64,000 bases of DNA from JBALVT01 sp965262875 (GCA_965262875.1 OZ253569.1:1860001-1924000), one strand, 5' to 3'; positions 33,976 to 43,451 are shown, counted from the stretch's first letter. The notes: generated from the letters alone by a model not told the origin. Numbers and translations: made by a program.

Positions 33976-34986
33976 TTATTGATTTAGGCGACTAAATACC
34001 CGGCGTGCATTGCCTTCAAAAATGGCATTTTTCCCATCCGCGCTCAGGGCCGTGTTGTTATCGATATAGCGTTTAGTATCGTCGAAATAATATCCGGTTT
34101 CCGAGTCTATACCACGCACCGCCCCGACCATTTCCGAAGCAAACAGGATATTTTTTGCGGGGATCACATCCAGCAGTAAATCTATTCCCGGTTGGTGATA
34201 AACGCAGGTATCGAAGTACACATTGTTCATCAATAATTCGTCTAGCGGCGCCAGTTTCATCATGTCCGCCAGGCCACGAAAACGCCCCCAGTGATAGGGT
34301 ACCGCACCTCCGCCGTGGGGGATAATGAACTTGATAGAGGGAAAGTCCTGACATACGCTCGAGGTCATCAACTGCATAAAAGCGGTTGTGTCCGCACTCA
34401 AGTAGTAGGAGCCTGTGGTCTGAAACGCGTGATTACAAGACCCACTAACATGGATCATGGCCGGTACATCCAGTTCACACATCTTTTCGTAAATCGGGTA
34501 CCAGTAGCGGTCACCCAACGGCGGTGAGCTCCAATGGCCGCCAGAGGGATCCAGATTCAGGTTGAAACCGACGAAACCAAATTCATTCACGCAGCGCTCC
34601 AATTCGGCGACGCTATTTTCCAAGCCCGCGCCAGGGGTCTGGGGCAGTTGGCAGCCACCGGCAAAGTTATCCGGATACAGCTGGGTGATGCGATAGATCA
34701 ATTCGTTGCAGTGCTGCGACCAATACTTGCTGGTGCTCTCATTGCCGACGTCATGCCCCATCCAACTAGCACGCGGTGAAAAAATGGTGAGATCGGTGCC
34801 TCGTTCCCGTTGCAGTTTTAGCTGGGCCCCCTCAAGACTTTCTCGCAACTGATCATCACCAATATCAATCACGCCTTTTTTATGCTGAAAAAGTGCATCT
34901 TTGAGAAGGTCGGCTTTCTGCTGTTCTCTGTAGATTCCCAATTCGTCGGGTGCTGTTGTGTAGTGACCGTGACAATCAATGATCAT
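33976..34986 (-). CDS. ligJ: 4-oxalomesaconate hydratase
   Basis: About 336 residues, the LigJ length. Amidohydrolase fold with MIIDCHGHYTT (metal HxH), IHVSGSCNH, PHGGGAVPYHWGRF and FASEMVG. It adds water to the tautomerised 4-oxalomesaconate, giving 4-carboxy-4-hydroxy-2-oxoadipate. ATG at 34986 is chosen; an in-frame TTG at 34992 would overlap the ligK stop. Second-last gene of the operon. Confidence 0.88.
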   Translation of the reverse strand: MIIDCHGHYTTAPDELGIYREQQKADLLKDALFQHKKGVIDIGDDQLRESLEGAQLKLQRERGTDLTIFSPRASWMGHDVGNESTSKYWSQHCNELIYRITQLYPDNFAGGCQLPQTPGAGLENSVAELERCVNEFGFVGFNLNLDPSGGHWSSPPLGDRYWYPIYEKMCELDVPAMIHVSGSCNHAFQTTGSYYLSADTTAFMQLMTSSVCQDFPSIKFIIPHGGGAVPYHWGRFRGLADMMKLAPLDELLMNNVYFDTCVYHQPGIDLLLDVIPAKNILFASEMVGAVRGIDSETGYYFDDTKRYIDNNTALSADGKNAIFEGNARRVFSRLNQ

Positions 34987-34988
34987 GT

Positions 34989-35690
34989 TCAATCTGCCAA
35001 TTCATCTAATGAGTCTAGGTAGACAAAGCCAGCCTCTTCGAGGCCGGGCCGCATATCGTACAAATCCAGTCCCAACACACCGGAGGCGAACTTTTCGCGC
35101 TTGCTCGTTTCAAATTCTTCTCGAGCCCGTCCTGTTGCGAGTACTTCCTCCGCCCGGCTTTTCGGAACCACCACAACCCCATCATCATCCGCGACAATCA
35201 CATCACCCGGGTTTACCACCTGACCGGCACAGACGATGGGCACATTTACCGCGCCCAGCGTGTTCTTAACTGTGCCCTTTGCAGACACGGTCCTGGACCA
35301 GACCGGGAAACCCATTTCTTCGAGTTCCGCAATATCGCGCACACCGGCATCTATCACCAATCCATTCACTCCTTGGGCCTTGGCCGAAGTGGCCAGCAAA
35401 TCGCCAAACATCCCGTCGGTATTGTCCGTTGTACAGGCGACGACAATGAGGTCTCCGGGCTGGCATAGCTCCATAGCCACGTGGAGCATCCAGTTATCGC
35501 CAGGCTGAGCCATAACAGTAATGGCACTGCCTGCTACCCTAGCGCGCGGATAAATCGGGCGAATATAGGGTTTTAGCAGACCCACCCGACCCAGTGCCTC
35601 ATGCGCGGTGGCGACCCCCAATGTTCCCAGCGCCTCTACGGTAGCTGCCTCCGCTCGTTCGATGTTTCGAACCGCCACTGTTCTCGTCAC
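34989..35690 (-). CDS. ligK: 4-carboxy-4-hydroxy-2-oxoadipate aldolase
   Basis: 233 residues from a GTG at 35690: GAGGAGAG lies 7 bases upstream, formed by the last codons of ligU, and the stop of ligU is one base away. RraA-like fold with GDNWMLHVAMELCQPGDLIVVA, GDLLATSAKAQGVNGLVIDAGVRD and PGDVIVADDDGVVVVP, including the Asp and Arg-Asp of the metal/substrate site. It splits the product of LigJ into pyruvate and oxaloacetate, the last step of protocatechuate 4,5-cleavage. Confidence 0.9.
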   Translation of the reverse strand: MTRTVAVRNIERAEAATVEALGTLGVATAHEALGRVGLLKPYIRPIYPRARVAGSAITVMAQPGDNWMLHVAMELCQPGDLIVVACTTDNTDGMFGDLLATSAKAQGVNGLVIDAGVRDIAELEEMGFPVWSRTVSAKGTVKNTLGAVNVPIVCAGQVVNPGDVIVADDDGVVVVPKSRAEEVLATGRAREEFETSKREKFASGVLGLDLYDMRPGLEEAGFVYLDSLDELAD

Positions 35691-35691
35691 G

Positions 35692-36774
35692 TTACTTCTC
35701 TCCTCGATCGGGGACATACAGTACTCCGCTGCTCAGCAGGCGTGCAGTGCGGAGCAATCCGGCTTTTTCAATCACCGGAAGCTCTCCGGTTTCATTCACT
35801 TGCAGAGTGACCGAGAACTCTCCCGTGGGGTGTTCCACTGAAAAATTTTTGATCTTTCCGGCGGGTATCTCGACCATGCTATCAATGACCGATGCGGGTA
35901 AAATGCAAGCGGTAGCCGCAGACACCGCTCCCAACACCCCGACCGCTGCATGGCATTCGTGGGGGATAAATGTACGAGTATTAATCAAGCCCCCGTCCCT
36001 GGCAGGAGCAACGAGACACATCTTGGGGACCGCCTTACTCGTCACGTCACCCAAATTCATACGGGGGCCAATTTCGCGGCGAATAGCTTCTAGACGCACC
36101 TTGAGAGCTTCATTAGCATTCAGTTCCTGGGGTGACTCGTATCCACTAATACCGAGATCTTTCGCACGCATGACCACTAAGGGCATACCGTTGTCTACAC
36201 AGGTCACCTCTACACCCTGCACGACATCGCGTACTTTACCGGTCGGTAGCAACTTACCGCAAATGGAGCCCGCCAAATCCCGGTAGGAACACAGCACCGG
36301 CGCAGCGCTACCTGGCACGCCGTCAATAACAGCATCGCCCTCGTACTCCATCGCGCCATTAGGGGTAAGCAATTCCAGCTCACTCAATTTCCCACTGTTA
36401 ACCATGTGCACCGTAAGTCGGCTTGTTTCATCACCTGCCCGGACCAGCCCGGCCTCTATTGCAAAGGGACCCACGCCCGCGAGAATATTGCCGCAGTTTG
36501 GTGTGGTATCAACTCTGTCTTGCCCCACCACGACTTGTCCAAAAAGAAAGTCAACATCCGCATCTGTGCGCTGTGAGCGACTTACAATCGCCACCTTGCA
36601 AGTTAATGAGTCGGCACCGCCCAGACCATCGATCTGTCGCGCGCCTCTACCCATAGCATCTAGCAAGATCTCGTCTCGTTGCGCCGCATTCGTCGGCAAA
36701 TCACTGGCGAGGAAGTAAAGCCCTTTCGAACTCCCACCGCGAAACGCCATGTACGGTATCGCCCTTTGTTTCAT
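35692..36774 (-). CDS. ligU: 4-oxalomesaconate tautomerase (PrpF family)
   Basis: 360 residues with the PrpF-family pattern: RAIPYMAFRGGSSKGLYF at the start, LTCKVAIVSRS with the Cys region, PNCGNILAGVGPFAIE and FIPHECHAAVGVLGA. In ring-cleavage clusters this family (GalD/LigU) isomerises 4-oxalomesaconate so that LigJ can act. First gene of the ligU-ligK-ligJ-SDR unit and divergent from the LysR gene, with two LysR-type boxes in between. Confidence 0.88.
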   Translation of the reverse strand: MKQRAIPYMAFRGGSSKGLYFLASDLPTNAAQRDEILLDAMGRGARQIDGLGGADSLTCKVAIVSRSQRTDADVDFLFGQVVVGQDRVDTTPNCGNILAGVGPFAIEAGLVRAGDETSRLTVHMVNSGKLSELELLTPNGAMEYEGDAVIDGVPGSAAPVLCSYRDLAGSICGKLLPTGKVRDVVQGVEVTCVDNGMPLVVMRAKDLGISGYESPQELNANEALKVRLEAIRREIGPRMNLGDVTSKAVPKMCLVAPARDGGLINTRTFIPHECHAAVGVLGAVSAATACILPASVIDSMVEIPAGKIKNFSVEHPTGEFSVTLQVNETGELPVIEKAGLLRTARLLSSGVLYVPDRGEK

Positions 36775-36819
36775 CTACCTACATCCCATCTTTCTGATAC
36801 AAGTGTAGGCAGCATACGC

Positions 36820-36857
36820 TTTGCCAACCAATGCAAATTGATTGCCCAGCCATGCAA
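36820..36857. promoter_or_regulatory. Tandem LysR-type boxes between ligU and the LysR gene
   Basis: TTTGC-N8-GCAAA (36820-36837) and TTGC-N8-GCAA (36842-36857) are dyads whose centres lie 21 bases, two helical turns, apart. They sit 46-83 bases upstream of ligU in the divergent intergenic region, the normal place for LysR-type binding. Confidence 0.7.
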
Positions 36858-36973
36858 AAAAGTAAAACGACCGCCCTACCCTGGCCAAAGCTGACCCTTC
36901 TTGTGTGTTCCCAGTCATGAGTTTTTGTGACAGAATAATTGCCCTCTTATTCTTTGGAATTACTGAATAAACT

Positions 36974-38218
36974 ATGGGTAGCACTAATTTCGGTATCCCG
37001 GAAATCAGCCTCCGTCATTTGAAAGCTGCCCTGTATGTGGCGAACTACAAAAATGTTACCCGGGCTGCCAACAAACTAAACCGCTCCCAGACAGCAATCA
37101 CCAAAGCAATCAGCGAACTTGAATCCACTCTCAATACTCAGCTGTTTGACCGGGCCTCAACAGGTATGACGCCCACTGTGTATGGTGAAGCACTGGTTCA
37201 CCGGGTACAGCTCGCTGTTGATGAATTTGCCAAAGCCGGCGAGGCATACCAGGAAGTTAAGCCAGGAGGTAAGCACTACCAGTCGATCCCGGTTTTCTCA
37301 ATGGATATTAGCTACAAGCGGTTGGCGGCTTTTGTTGCACTGCATGAGAAACGTGACATCACCTGTGCCGCACAGGCCCTGGAGATAACCAAAACAGCAG
37401 TCTACAACTCCGTGCGGCAAATGGAGGAGTTGTTGGAAATGCCTTTATTCGAGCGCCAGCCCCATGGCGTAGTACCGACAGCACTGGCCACAATCCTTGT
37501 CCGTCACACCAAACTCGCCTTTTCCCAGATTCGTCACGCCGTTGAAGATATCGCCAGCCTGGACGGCGTGACGCGCGGGCGCGTGGTTATCGGAACACTA
37601 CCCTACACGCGAACTTATCTGACTCCTGTCGCGATCAACAGACTACTTTATGCCCATCCCCAGCTCGACGTTGCCACCCAGGAGGGGCCCTACAATATAT
37701 TGGAGTCCTCTTTGCGCAGCGGTGATATCGACTTCATCGTGGGCGCTGTTCGCAGTGTCGAAAACCGTTCAGATATTGCCATCGAACAGCTGTTTGAGGA
37801 CAGGCTGTCGGTGATTGCCCGCAAAAACCATCCCTTGGCCAGCCAAACCAGTATTAGTTTCAAAGAAATGCAAGATGCCCCGTGGGTGCTTCCCGTCAGG
37901 GAAACTCCTTCTCGGGCGCTATTTGATGAAATGCTGTCCCGTTACGAAATGCACGTACCCCGGCACGCGGTGGAGACCAGCTCCCTGTCCATGGTGAGGG
38001 GGCTACTGATGGACAGTGAACGGGTGGCGCTGCTGTCAGAACATCAAATTTACTATGACAAACTCTCCGGCCTATTGGATGTTTTACCGGTGGAGATGGA
38101 AGACAGCTACCGACCCATCGGTGTGACAATGCGCGCTCACACGAAGCCCTCGCCTGCGGCGGAATTATTTCTCGAACAGCTTAGAAAAGTATCGGCGGAA
38201 ATTCACGAAAAGATCTAG
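36974..38218 (+). CDS. LysR-type regulator with two N-terminal HTH domains
   Basis: 414 residues, about 100 longer than usual. Two LysR-like HTH domains are seen: residues ~13-70 (LRHLKAALYVANYKNVTRAANKLNRSQTAITKAI type) and ~112-170 (KRLAAFVALHEKRDITCAAQALEITKTAV type). A normal inducer-binding domain follows (GRVVIGTLPYTRTYLTPVAI, WVLPVRETPSRALFDE). It probably controls the lig operons in response to a pathway metabolite. Its 3' end overlaps that of ligC by 4 bases on the other strand. Confidence 0.9.
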   Translation: MGSTNFGIPEISLRHLKAALYVANYKNVTRAANKLNRSQTAITKAISELESTLNTQLFDRASTGMTPTVYGEALVHRVQLAVDEFAKAGEAYQEVKPGGKHYQSIPVFSMDISYKRLAAFVALHEKRDITCAAQALEITKTAVYNSVRQMEELLEMPLFERQPHGVVPTALATILVRHTKLAFSQIRHAVEDIASLDGVTRGRVVIGTLPYTRTYLTPVAINRLLYAHPQLDVATQEGPYNILESSLRSGDIDFIVGAVRSVENRSDIAIEQLFEDRLSVIARKNHPLASQTSISFKEMQDAPWVLPVRETPSRALFDEMLSRYEMHVPRHAVETSSLSMVRGLLMDSERVALLSEHQIYYDKLSGLLDVLPVEMEDSYRPIGVTMRAHTKPSPAAELFLEQLRKVSAEIHEKI

Positions 38219-39159
38219 AGCGCCAGGCTCTGATCAAGCAGGTGCAAAGCGTGCATTGTGCTCAGGCACTGGGCCACGCTGGCATTAGGTTCACGATTAT
38301 CACCAATAGCACTGATGAACTCCCGATCGATCAGTTCAATGCCACTCATAGAGACATCCACCCCGGATACATCAATCTGCTGCTCATTGCCATGGAACAA
38401 ATCATCGTAACGCGCGATGTAAGTACCATTGTCGCAAATATAACGAAAATACGAACCCAGGGGGCCGTCATTATTAAACGACAGAGACAGTGTGCATAGG
38501 GCGCCGGAGGGAACTTGCAGACCGATGCTCATATCGGTGGCAATTCCCATCTTCGCGTCGATAGGCCCCTGCAATGCAAAAGATTTTGAGATCTTCTCAC
38601 CCGTTTGATACTGAAAAAGATCAACCGTATGGCAGGCGTGATGCCACAGTAAGTGGTCTGTCCAGTCGCGCGGCTTACCCAGAGCATTTATATTGCTACG
38701 CCGGAAGAAATAAGTTTGAACATCCAATTGCTGAAGCTTCAGATCACCTGTTTTGATCTTATTGTGGAGAAACTGATGGCTGGGGTTGAATCGCCGCACG
38801 TGGCCAACCATCGCAACCAGGCCGGTTTGTTTTTGCGTTCTCACCAGCGCTTCGGCATCGGCCAGATTGTCCGCCATAGGAATTTCGACCAGCACATGTT
38901 TACCCGCTTGCAGAACCTGAATCGCCTGCATGGCATGCAAGGGAGTGGGCGTAGCTAATATGACGCCCTCAATGCCCTCCTGAGATATCCCCGCCTGTAG
39001 ATCGAGTGTCCAGTGAGGTATTCCACGAGCCTCCGCCACCGAGCGAGTTTCGGCTTCTGAGCCACCCACCAGGCTCGCGACTTCAACGCTCTCAATTGAG
39101 GCCAGAGCGTCCAGATGTTTATTTCCAAAGGCACCCTCGCCCACCACACATAATTTCAT
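38215..39159 (-). CDS. ligC: 4-carboxy-2-hydroxymuconate-6-semialdehyde dehydrogenase
   Basis: 314 residues from MKLCVVGEGAFGNKH, the LigC length; the Met at 39180 would lie inside ligI. GFO/IDH/MocA fold: an N-terminal Rossmann GEGAFGNKHLDAL, HVLVEIPMADN, and DHLLWHHACHTVDLF near the active site. It oxidises the hemiacetal of the LigAB product to 2-pyrone-4,6-dicarboxylate with NAD(P). It starts 5 bases after the ligI stop. Confidence 0.9.
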   Translation of the reverse strand: MKLCVVGEGAFGNKHLDALASIESVEVASLVGGSEAETRSVAEARGIPHWTLDLQAGISQEGIEGVILATPTPLHAMQAIQVLQAGKHVLVEIPMADNLADAEALVRTQKQTGLVAMVGHVRRFNPSHQFLHNKIKTGDLKLQQLDVQTYFFRRSNINALGKPRDWTDHLLWHHACHTVDLFQYQTGEKISKSFALQGPIDAKMGIATDMSIGLQVPSGALCTLSLSFNNDGPLGSYFRYICDNGTYIARYDDLFHGNEQQIDVSGVDVSMSGIELIDREFISAIGDNREPNASVAQCLSTMHALHLLDQSLAL

Positions 39160-39164
39160 CGGCT

Positions 39165-40043
39165 TCACTTCTCCGGCCAATACAAGCGCATTGGGTTATC
39201 TACTAACAGCTTCTGCTGCAGTTCAATCGTCCGGGCTATATGGGGTATAAAGTCCACTAGCTTGCCATCATCGGGCATGTGGGATTTCATATTAGGGTGC
39301 GGCCAATCTGTCCCCCACAACACACGATCCGGAAAAGTTTCGACCACTCGTTGGGCAAATGGAATGACGTCGGCATAGCCCTGGGGCCCCGTTTTGGAAA
39401 TTCGCTCCGGGCAACTTACTTTAGACCAAAAATTCTCATTGTCGGCCAGCAGTTTGATGAACAGATTAAACCCGGCACTATTGACGGACTCCCCTACGTT
39501 GGGACGCCCCATATGATCGACTACTACCGTGGTAGGAAGTGAGGTAAAAAAATTGTAATACTCCGCCAGATCGGCTGCCTCAAAGTAGATAACAGTATGC
39601 CAACCCAGCGGCGCCACACGCTCGGCAATACTGGCCAGGCTGTCAAAGGGCAATGTATCAACCAGGCGCTTCACAAAATTGAAACGCACACCGCGTACCC
39701 CAGCGGCATTCAACTGCGCCAATTCTTCATCCGTGATACTTGAGCGTACTGTAGCCACACCTCTCGCCATGTCATCGGAGGATTGCAAAGCGTCTACCAA
39801 CGCACCATTATCCGCGCCATGACAGGTGGCCTGAACTATCACATTGCGTGAAAACCCAAGATGATCCCGCAACTCCCAGAGCTTTTCTTTACCCGCATCG
39901 CAAGGTGTGTATTTCCTCTCCGGAGCAAAGGGGAATTCCCGGGCGGGACCAAAGACGTGACAGTGCGCGTCGACTGCACCGTCGGGAACGGCGAACTCAG
40001 GCGAGCTTGGCGCACCGTGGAACGGCAACCAATCGGGATCCAT
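39165..40043 (-). CDS. ligI: 2-pyrone-4,6-dicarboxylate hydrolase
   Basis: 292 residues, as LigI. AVDAHCHVFGPAREFPFAPERKY holds the HxH metal motif, and VVDHMGRP and LWGTDWPHPN are the conserved His and Asp motifs of this amidohydrolase. It opens the pyrone lactone to 4-oxalomesaconate. The 183 bases between it and the dehalogenase gene upstream hold no recognised gene. Confidence 0.92.
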   Translation of the reverse strand: MDPDWLPFHGAPSSPEFAVPDGAVDAHCHVFGPAREFPFAPERKYTPCDAGKEKLWELRDHLGFSRNVIVQATCHGADNGALVDALQSSDDMARGVATVRSSITDEELAQLNAAGVRGVRFNFVKRLVDTLPFDSLASIAERVAPLGWHTVIYFEAADLAEYYNFFTSLPTTVVVDHMGRPNVGESVNSAGFNLFIKLLADNENFWSKVSCPERISKTGPQGYADVIPFAQRVVETFPDRVLWGTDWPHPNMKSHMPDDGKLVDFIPHIARTIELQQKLLVDNPMRLYWPEK

Positions 40044-40226
40044 TACTAGTTAACCTCACATTTAGAGACAGTAGCTACTTTGGTCGACAGGGAATTCGTT
40101 GGCAAGCCCTGGGACATTACTTTTCTAAACCTTTCTATAGTGAAGTCTGTCATTGAACGCTCCGTATGAACCCTCCAGCCATGAACCAATCGAAGCAGTC
40201 ACTCCTGACGAGCTTGTTCAATACCG

Positions 40227-43200
40227 CTACCTATCGAGAACAATTTTACCGCCTGGGACCGAAGCCCTGGAGCAGCACAAAATCACCTTTTCCTTGCGCT
40301 GCTCTTTGCTCAATACGTAATCACGATGTTCGATTTCACCGGCCACATACGCCGTGGCACACACACCGCAAATGCCATCACTGCATTTAGTTTCCACTGC
40401 ATATCCCGCTGCCGCCAGCGCCTCAGTTGCCGTTTTGTCCTCTGGCACCTCGACTTCAACACCGGAGTTCTGAAGAACTAGCTTGAAGGCGTGATTCTCA
40501 TAATGGTCAGTATTGGGTGCGGTGAAATACTCGCGGTGCAAGTTATCTTCATCCCAGCCCTGTGACAGGGCCGAGTCAAATACCGCATCCATAAATGCGG
40601 CTGGGCCGCAGGTGTACAGATGATCATCGGGCTTGTAATCACCCAGTACGTCCGCGACGTTGAGACGATTTTCATCGCTGAAATAAAAATGAACGCGATC
40701 AGCCCAGGGGTAGCTTTGCAATTCCTCCACAAAGCCGGCGCCGGCTCTCGTTGATGCCTTGTAATAGAGATTAAACTCCCTGCCCTTAGCATGAAGCGTA
40801 TGAGCCATTGATATCATCGGCGTGACGCCTATACCGCCCGCCATTAACAGCGAGCGCTTGGCGTCATCATATAGCGGGAAGTGATTACGGGGGCGAGAAA
40901 TCAGTAAGGGCCTATCTTCACGCAGTGTTTTATGAATACGCAGTGAACCCCCGAGTCCCTCATCTTCTCGCAACACGCCAATTATGTATTTAGACGGATC
41001 GGCAGGGTCACTACAAAGACTGTATTGGCGAATAAACTGGGGCGCAGACGTTACATCTATGTGCGCCCCAGCCTCGTAAGCAGGCAATTGCGAACCGTCC
41101 ATCGAGGTGAATTCAAACAGGACAACCTTGCCATCGGCAGAGGTCGGTGTACGCTTTTTCAGCAACACCGTTATCACCGGTGGTGGACCGTCGGGGACCA
41201 CATAGGGCGGCACCAAGCCCTCTGTCTCACCACTGGCGATTCGGCGCTTATGTTCCGCCGGTGTCAGCAATTCTTTATAGGCAGCGATACCTGCCTCGCG
41301 ATCAATAGGCGACGGCTCAGGATAAGGCGACGGCGCTATGTTCGCTGGATAGCACGCCAGTGTTTGATCTTCAGCTTTTAACACCACATTCGGGGTTAGT
41401 TCACGCTGATTGGTATCAGTCGCAATCAGTGTATTGCCATGTTTATCAGTGCGTAAATCCCACCACCATTTCTTTACCGGGTTAATACCACCATTATCCA
41501 GCCAATCGTCCACTTTGGTAATCCAGGGAGCCAACTGGGGGAAATTCACGGCCAACCAACGGTAGGGTGCCTCTTTAAACACACCCTCCAGATTCCAGGG
41601 GCAAGTTTTCATACAGCGGCCACACATGGAGCCCGAATCATTGGTCATTCGATAACGGGCGCATTTCTCAGCGTCTGCTCGCCAGATCTCATAGCCATTG
41701 AACATGGTCTTACCACCGGCGGTTATCGCCCCGGAGGGACATTCGCGCGCGCACTTATTGCAATTACCGCAAAAAGTTTGTAGACCAAAATCAATCGGCT
41801 TGTCGACTTCCATGGGGAAGTCGGTGGTTATCACTCCGCACTTTAAGCGAGGCCCAAGGAAAGGATTCAAGATCAAATCACCGATACGGCTGATCTCCCC
41901 CAATCCGGATAACAACATAAGTGGCGGCTGCAATACGTCACCATCTGCGGCCGTGTGATTCGTCGCAGGATAGCCCAGATTACGTAGATGCTGCGCTACA
42001 ACGCCGTTAACCAGGGAAGCCCGCATATAAGAACGCATACTCAATGCAGCAGATATCCAATCATCGCCACTGGCACCGTCCATACTTTCGTGGCCTTGAT
42101 CAACCAGTGTTGTGATGGCGAATTTATGCGCAGGTGTTAGCACCTGACCATCAGGGGAATGAGAATACCAAACCCAGTCTGGTGCTTCGGAGATTCCCAC
42201 CATATCCGCACCCAGAAAGTGCAGTGTTGCTTTGATAATATCGGCATTACTGTTTGGGTTCTCGTCAGCCACAGCCTTCGTTGTACTCTCTTCCGCCCGC
42301 TGCAAAATTGAGTAGCTATTGAGCGTTGCTGACAGCGCACGACCCATGGGATGTTTCACCACGGAGAAACCGTCGACTGAAGCTTCTTTCGGGCCCTCTC
42401 CGAGATCACCAAAGGCAATGCGGACAAAAAACTCAGTGCGTTTGGGTACTCGCGGAATACGATCTGCGTCAATAAATGAAGTAGGCTCATCAACTCGCTT
42501 CACTTTTTCCATAGGATGCAGGCTGTCCTTAAACTGCCGCTTTCCGTAGGGGAGCCAATTCCAGGCATTTTTGAGTGTGCCGTATCCCATCCACCAGCCT
42601 GGACCCTTGCCCTTAAAATGGCTGGAACCGCCCTGTGAATCGAGAGCATCATCTGCCTCGATAGCGAGTGAGGTCGTCACCACAGCCAAACCAAATCGAC
42701 GACCTATATACGGGGCCGTGAGTTGATCCCGGCCATCGAGGGTGGCCAAGCCTGCAGCTATAGCGACTTTATTGAGATCAATATCCGAACTGGTTGCGGA
42801 ATGTGCTCTTGCCATAACACCCAGAGTCCGTAAATACTGCGCTAACACTGATGCCGTTTCTGCCGCGCGCAGATTGGCGCGTTGAGCTTGCATACCGGTA
42901 ATCCAATCTGTGCCCGGTTCATCTTCACCGGGGTCACGAGGATATTCCACCAGTATCACCAACGCGTGGCTGTGATCCTGGATGGATTGCCGGCTCAATG
43001 TGGACGATGACGCCATACGCTGATAAACCATGGCGAGGTTCAGGCGTAAGTGGAGCTTTTTGGGTTCACCTTTGCGTAGCCATTGGTCAATATTCGGATG
43101 GTGAAAGTTATCTGCCAGGAACATCTCGGGCATCAACTGACAAACACCAACCATTGAGCTATCCAGAAAATATCCGGCTGCTTTTAGATGTTCAGTCCGC

Positions 43201-43451
43201 TGTTTGGGATCAGAGGGAATTTCCGCCAATTTTTCTGATACTGGCCCTTCGCGCACAGCGTCCAGTAGCGACAAGTAGTCATCCATAGCGCGGGCTATGG
43301 AATAGGGATCATCTCCTGATACCATCTGAAATTGCTGAAACGGGGGCACACGGGACAATTCTGGCGCCACCGTAGTTCGCCGAAGTTTTTCAAGGGGATA
43401 GGGGCCGCGATGTACCGGGCGGTTGCGGTAAGAAAATGGCCGTACGGCCAC
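40227..43451 (-). CDS. Reductive dehalogenase fused to NAD(P)H-flavin-[2Fe-2S] reductase (BhbA/NpRdhA type)
   Basis: 1074 residues from GTG. Residues ~1-360 and ~400-555 are two copies of the corrinoid-binding nitroreductase-like module, the first degenerate. Two [4Fe-4S] motifs follow: Cys561/564/567/571 and Cys597/610/613/617. A phthalate-dioxygenase-reductase-like part has RQYS (808-811) for flavin, GGIG (872-875) for NAD(P)H, and a plant-type [2Fe-2S] site with Cys1023/1028/1031 and Cys1059 or 1060. Ser471, Tyr475, Lys537 and Arg601 have exactly the spacing of Ser422, Tyr426, Lys488 and Arg552, the active-site residues I recall for NpRdhA. No Tat signal, so cytoplasmic. Inferred role: removal of halogen ortho to a phenolic OH, as BhbA does on 3,5-dibromo-4-hydroxybenzoate. 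Confidence 0.88.
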   Translation of the reverse strand: MAVRPFSYRNRPVHRGPYPLEKLRRTTVAPELSRVPPFQQFQMVSGDDPYSIARAMDDYLSLLDAVREGPVSEKLAEIPSDPKQRTEHLKAAGYFLDSSMVGVCQLMPEMFLADNFHHPNIDQWLRKGEPKKLHLRLNLAMVYQRMASSSTLSRQSIQDHSHALVILVEYPRDPGEDEPGTDWITGMQAQRANLRAAETASVLAQYLRTLGVMARAHSATSSDIDLNKVAIAAGLATLDGRDQLTAPYIGRRFGLAVVTTSLAIEADDALDSQGGSSHFKGKGPGWWMGYGTLKNAWNWLPYGKRQFKDSLHPMEKVKRVDEPTSFIDADRIPRVPKRTEFFVRIAFGDLGEGPKEASVDGFSVVKHPMGRALSATLNSYSILQRAEESTTKAVADENPNSNADIIKATLHFLGADMVGISEAPDWVWYSHSPDGQVLTPAHKFAITTLVDQGHESMDGASGDDWISAALSMRSYMRASLVNGVVAQHLRNLGYPATNHTAADGDVLQPPLMLLSGLGEISRIGDLILNPFLGPRLKCGVITTDFPMEVDKPIDFGLQTFCGNCNKCARECPSGAITAGGKTMFNGYEIWRADAEKCARYRMTNDSGSMCGRCMKTCPWNLEGVFKEAPYRWLAVNFPQLAPWITKVDDWLDNGGINPVKKWWWDLRTDKHGNTLIATDTNQRELTPNVVLKAEDQTLACYPANIAPSPYPEPSPIDREAGIAAYKELLTPAEHKRRIASGETEGLVPPYVVPDGPPPVITVLLKKRTPTSADGKVVLFEFTSMDGSQLPAYEAGAHIDVTSAPQFIRQYSLCSDPADPSKYIIGVLREDEGLGGSLRIHKTLREDRPLLISRPRNHFPLYDDAKRSLLMAGGIGVTPMISMAHTLHAKGREFNLYYKASTRAGAGFVEELQSYPWADRVHFYFSDENRLNVADVLGDYKPDDHLYTCGPAAFMDAVFDSALSQGWDEDNLHREYFTAPNTDHYENHAFKLVLQNSGVEVEVPEDKTATEALAAAGYAVETKCSDGICGVCATAYVAGEIEHRDYVLSKEQRKEKVILCCSRASVPGGKIVLDR

